Assembly (NCBI GenBank): GCA_029558215.1
Contig: JAKQFZ010000146.1
Location: forward strand, 1-8,312
Length of the DNA stretch: 8,312 nucleotides
Source of the DNA: Candidatus Omnitrophota bacterium
GTDB taxonomy: Bacteria; Hinthialibacterota; Hinthialibacteria; JAKQFZ01
Direction: 5' to 3'
Numbering within the stretch: position 1 is the stretch's first letter; each line of letters opens with the position of its first letter. The notes below the pieces were generated by a model. That model was given only the letters and a program-made list of their open reading frames with translations. It did no database searches and was not told where the DNA came from. Position numbers and translations under genes: made by a program. Positions 5,256 to 8,312 of the stretch are shown here, in pieces.

Positions 5256-6380
5256 ATGGGCAATGCGGCGTACTTGGCGCTTGAGGATGGAACGGTCTTT
5301 GCTGGGCAGTCGTTCGGCGCGCTTGCCGAGCGCTGCGGAGAAGTTGTTTTTAACACATCCATGACCGGCTATCAGGAAATCCTGATGGATCCTTCTTACA
5401 AGGGTCAGATCGTGACCATGACCACCCCGCACATTGGCAATTATGGGGTCAACTGGGAAGACGTCGAATCCCGAAGAATCCAGGTCGAGGGGTTCATTGT
5501 TCGCGAGCTTCCCAGGCTGGAGTCCAACTGGCGCAGCCGCGAAAAACTGGAGGATTTCCTCAAATCGGCGGGCCTTCCCGGCATCGAAGGCATTGACACA
5601 CGTGCTCTTGTTCGAAAGCTCCGAACTCAGGGAGCCATGAAAGGCGTTCTGAGCGCACTTGACTGTGACCCCAGGAGTCTGGTCAAGAAGGCGATCGAGT
5701 CGCCTGGTCTCGTGGGCGTCGATCTGGTGCAGCACGTCACCACTGAAAACCCCTACAACTGGACGGAAGAGGACGTTTGGGATCCAGGCCACACGCCGGT
5801 CGAACAAGAACGGGAGTTCATTGTCGCCTATGATTTTGGTATCAAGTACAACATTCTGCGATGCCTCCGAAATCGAGGTTTTCGCATTCGGGTTGTGCCA
5901 GCGAACACTTCTGCCGAAGATGTTCTAGCGATGAATCCCGACGGCGTCTTCCTGTCCAATGGACCGGGAGATCCCGAGCCGCTGACTACGCCGATTGAAA
6001 ACATCCGAAAGATCATTGGCAGAAAGCCAATCTTTGGCATTTGTCTTGGTCATCAGCTTCTGGGTCTGGCGGTTCACGGCAAGACGTTCAAGCTGAAGTT
6101 CGGCCATCGAGGTGGAAATCAGCCAGTCAAAGACCTGCGCTCCGGCAAAGTGGAGATCACCTCACAGAATCACGGTTTCTGTGTAGACGTGGACTCTATC
6201 AAGCAAGGCAACGTGGCATTAACCCATGTCAATCTGAACGATCAGACAGTGGAGGGGATGGAGTGTCCCGACGACCGCTGGTTCTCGGTTCAATACCATC
6301 CGGAGGCGTCACCAGGTCCGCATGATGCCCGATATCTCTTTGACCGCTTTGCCCAAATGCTTCGGGAGGACAACGCCTGA
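5256..6380 (+). CDS. carA: Carbamoyl-phosphate synthase small subunit (glutaminase)
   Basis: This encodes 374 residues, the normal length. ATG 5256 has GGAG 8 bases upstream. The protein hydrolyses glutamine and passes ammonia through a tunnel to CarB, the first step of pyrimidine and arginine synthesis. The N-terminal CPSase domain (about 4-135) shows 'LEDGTVFAG', 'GEVVFNTSMTGYQEILMDPSYKGQIV' around 28-53, 'IGNYGVN' and 'GIDTRALVRKLR'. The C-terminal class I glutamine amidotransferase domain (about 188-370) has 'YDFGIKYNILR', the oxyanion segment 'LSNGPGDP', the nucleophile Cys263 in 'GICLGHQ', 'GGNQPV' (286-291) and the His348-Glu350 pair in 'YHPEASPGPHD'. All catalytic residues are present, so it should be active. 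The stop overlaps the carB start by one base (TGATG), indicating an operon with coupled translation. Confidence 0.98.
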   Translation: MGNAAYLALEDGTVFAGQSFGALAERCGEVVFNTSMTGYQEILMDPSYKGQIVTMTTPHIGNYGVNWEDVESRRIQVEGFIVRELPRLESNWRSREKLEDFLKSAGLPGIEGIDTRALVRKLRTQGAMKGVLSALDCDPRSLVKKAIESPGLVGVDLVQHVTTENPYNWTEEDVWDPGHTPVEQEREFIVAYDFGIKYNILRCLRNRGFRIRVVPANTSAEDVLAMNPDGVFLSNGPGDPEPLTTPIENIRKIIGRKPIFGICLGHQLLGLAVHGKTFKLKFGHRGGNQPVKDLRSGKVEITSQNHGFCVDVDSIKQGNVALTHVNLNDQTVEGMECPDDRWFSVQYHPEASPGPHDARYLFDRFAQMLREDNA

Positions 6381-8312
6381 TGCCGAAGCGTGAAGACATC
6401 CACAGCATCCTGATACTCGGCTCCGGACCGATCGTTATCGGTCAGGCGTGCGAGTTCGACTACTCAGGCACTCAAGGCTGTAAGGCGCTCCGTCAGGAAG
6501 GCTACCGAGTCATTCTGGTCAACTCTAATCCGGCAACGATCATGACCGATCCGGATACGGGAGACAGCACCTACATCGAACCGCTCGATGTTCCAACAGT
6601 AACCAAAATCATCGAAAAGGAACGGCCTGACTGCATCCTTCCGACACTTGGCGGCCAAACGGCGCTTAATCTGGCCATTGACCTCTCCAAAGCAGGAGTC
6701 TTGGACAAATACGGCATCGAACTCATCGGTGCGAAACGCGAAGCTATCGAGAAGGCGGAAGACCGAGAGCAGTTCAAACTGGCCATGCAGAAAATCGGCC
6801 TTGAAGTGCCCAAAAGTTTCTATGCCAGAAGTTATCGGGAAGCTTTGGAGATGGCGCGTGAAGTCGGCTTTCCGACCATCATCCGACCGTCTTTCACGTT
6901 GGGTGGCACGGGTGCGGGAATTGCCTACAACCGAGAAGAGCTCGAATACTGGCTCAAGTGGGCACTGGATCAAAGTCCGGTGCACGAAGTCCTCATCGAG
7001 GAATCCGTTCTGGGTTGGAAGGAATATGAGCTGGAAGTCATGCGCGACATGGCGGACAACGTGGTCATCATCTGCTCCATCGAGAACTTTGATGCCATGG
7101 GCGTTCACACCGGCGACTCGATCACGGTGGCTCCTGCGCAGACGCTCACCGACCGCGAATACCAACGTCTCCGCGATGCCTCAATTGCGGTCATCCGGGA
7201 AATCGGAGTAGATACCGGTGGCTCCAATATCCAGTTTGCAGTCAATCCAGAGAATGGGCGCTTTATTGTCATCGAGATGAATCCGAGGGTGTCGCGTTCC
7301 AGCGCACTGGCATCCAAAGCGACAGGATTTCCCATTGCCAAGATTGCTGCAAAACTGGCAGTTGGCTACACACTCGATGAACTCCCCAACGACATCACCG
7401 GCGAGACTCCAGCATCCTTCGAACCGAGCATTGACTATGTCGTGGTCAAAGTTCCCCGCTGGAACTTCGATAAGTTCCCAGGCAGCGACCCAAAACTGGG
7501 AATGCAGATGAAGTCTGTTGGTGAGGCGATGGCGATCGGGCGCAGTTTTCAGGAGTCGCTGCAGAAAGCCCTTCGTTCGCTGGAAATGGGACGATTTGGC
7601 TTTGGCGCCGACGGTAAAGACAAACATCACATCAAGCAGTTCCTTCAGGGAGAAACCATTCAGATCTTCCGGGAAATAGAATCACTCAAGCGGGAGATCG
7701 AACAGGAACTTCGATTCCCCAGTCCGCAGAGGATCTTCTACATTCGCTATGCGCTTCAGTTGGGGATGTCCGTTCAGGAAATCAACGAACTGAGCGGCGT
7801 TGATCCCTGGTTTCTTGAGAATCTCGCTGAGATTGTTGAGACGGAGCGGCTGCTGCAACCGACTTCCGGCCAGAAGGGTTCGGAGCCTTCACTCCGTATT
7901 GATACCCGAGAAGGCATGCTTGCCGTCAAGCAGCAAGGATTCTCCGACAGACAGTTGGCTCTTCTGACCGGCACGACTGAGAGCGAAATCCGCCACACGA
8001 GAAAGAGTCTCGGCGTGGAGCCCGTCTACAAGATTGTGGATACATGCGCCGCGGAGTTTGCCGCCGAGACACCTTATCTGTATTCCAGCTATGAGAAGGG
8101 ATGGGTTGTCGTTGAAACGGCACAACAGGTCACAACGAAGAAAGACGATCAGCAAATCCCCGGCTTGGGCAGGGACTCAGAGATCCTGCCTGACAGTGGC
8201 AAGCAGAAAGTCATGATTCTCGGCGGAGGGCCCAATCGAATCGGTCAGGGCATTGAGTTCGACTACTGCTGTTGTCATGCTGTCTTTGCACTCAAGGAGA
8301 TGGGTTTTGAGA
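6380..8312 (+). CDS. carB: Carbamoyl-phosphate synthase large subunit (3' end beyond window)
   Basis: The frame opens with ATG 6380 inside the carA stop and stays open for 644 codons to the window edge, about 60% of the usual 1,070 or so residues. The opening 'ILILGSGPIVIGQACEFDYSG' and the first ATP-grasp (carboxyphosphate) half are intact. Residues I know from E. coli CarB fall at the same numbers: Arg129, Arg169, Gly175-176 in 'GGTG', Glu215, His243, Glu299 and Asn301 ('IEMNPRVSRSSALASKATG'). The oligomerization domain covers about 403-555. The second half begins at 'VMILGGGPNRIGQGIEFDYC' (611-630). Between 'YSSYEKG' (568-574) and that motif there is a polar stretch of some 36 residues, about 25 longer than in E. 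coli. CarB joins bicarbonate, ammonia and two ATP to make carbamoyl phosphate, in complex with CarA. Confidence 0.98.
   Translation, partial: MPKREDIHSILILGSGPIVIGQACEFDYSGTQGCKALRQEGYRVILVNSNPATIMTDPDTGDSTYIEPLDVPTVTKIIEKERPDCILPTLGGQTALNLAIDLSKAGVLDKYGIELIGAKREAIEKAEDREQFKLAMQKIGLEVPKSFYARSYREALEMAREVGFPTIIRPSFTLGGTGAGIAYNREELEYWLKWALDQSPVHEVLIEESVLGWKEYELEVMRDMADNVVIICSIENFDAMGVHTGDSITVAPAQTLTDREYQRLRDASIAVIREIGVDTGGSNIQFAVNPENGRFIVIEMNPRVSRSSALASKATGFPIAKIAAKLAVGYTLDELPNDITGETPASFEPSIDYVVVKVPRWNFDKFPGSDPKLGMQMKSVGEAMAIGRSFQESLQKALRSLEMGRFGFGADGKDKHHIKQFLQGETIQIFREIESLKREIEQELRFPSPQRIFYIRYALQLGMSVQEINELSGVDPWFLENLAEIVETERLLQPTSGQKGSEPSLRIDTREGMLAVKQQGFSDRQLALLTGTTESEIRHTRKSLGVEPVYKIVDTCAAEFAAETPYLYSSYEKGWVVVETAQQVTTKKDDQQIPGLGRDSEILPDSGKQKVMILGGGPNRIGQGIEFDYCCCHAVFALKEMGFE

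Noticed and set aside
6464..7165. Long open frame (233 codons) on the minus strand inside carB
   Set aside because: It is antisense to highly conserved CarB sequence; the open frame follows from carB codon usage.
1..8312. Possible CRISPR array, transposon, phage or defence genes
   Set aside because: No regularly spaced repeats, terminal inverted repeats with a transposase, integrase or defence domains were found on either strand.

Overview
The window holds about 8.3 kb of bacterial DNA of mid GC content (about 50%, my estimate). It contains two complete secreted-protein genes, one tRNA gene, a sigma/anti-sigma-type pair, and the start of the carbamoyl-phosphate synthase operon. Shine-Dalgarno sites of the AGGAGG type, a tRNA with encoded CCA and sigma-70-like promoters all indicate a bacterium. 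The carAB proteins do not fix the phylum. The ECF sigma factor followed by a small membrane protein, the secreted propeller proteins and a TPTP-type C-terminal tail would suit an uncultured lineage of the Planctomycetes/Verrucomicrobia/Sumerlaeota/Bacteroidota kind, but this is only a guess.

Left part (1-1588, minus strand). A DUF2062-family membrane protein gene runs off the left edge. Upstream of it lies a stretch with five consecutive stem-loops (370-542), at least two of which look like intrinsic terminators for the minus-strand gene behind it. That gene (551-1588) encodes a secreted, beta-propeller-like protein of unknown function.

Middle (1589-3795). A roughly 600-base divergent intergenic region carries no confident gene, although all three plus-strand frames are open for about 300 bases. 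It leads into a plus-strand gene (TTG start, 2188-3213) for a secreted, cysteine-rich, five-bladed-propeller glycosidase-like protein. After it come a hairpin-rich, repeat-like spacer, a clear sigma-70 promoter and tRNA-Leu(CAA) with its long variable arm and encoded CCA.

Right part (3796-8312). An ECF sigma factor gene overlaps by 26 bases a gene for a four-helix membrane protein, which is probably its regulator. A GC-rich hairpin closes this pair. A sigma-70-like promoter and a leader of about 110 bases precede carA, which overlaps carB by one base (TGATG). carB is cut by the right edge after 644 codons. CarA (glutaminase, Cys263/His348/Glu350) and CarB (synthetase) together make carbamoyl phosphate for pyrimidines and arginine. 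The visible CarB has an insertion of about 25 residues before its second ATP-grasp half, and the carA leader contains a sequence resembling the PyrR-binding consensus.

I do not see a CRISPR array, a transposase, a phage gene or a defence system. The most unusual items are the stem-loop cluster at 370-542, the stop-poor divergent region, the overlapping sigma/membrane-protein pair, and the carAB leader and linker features.
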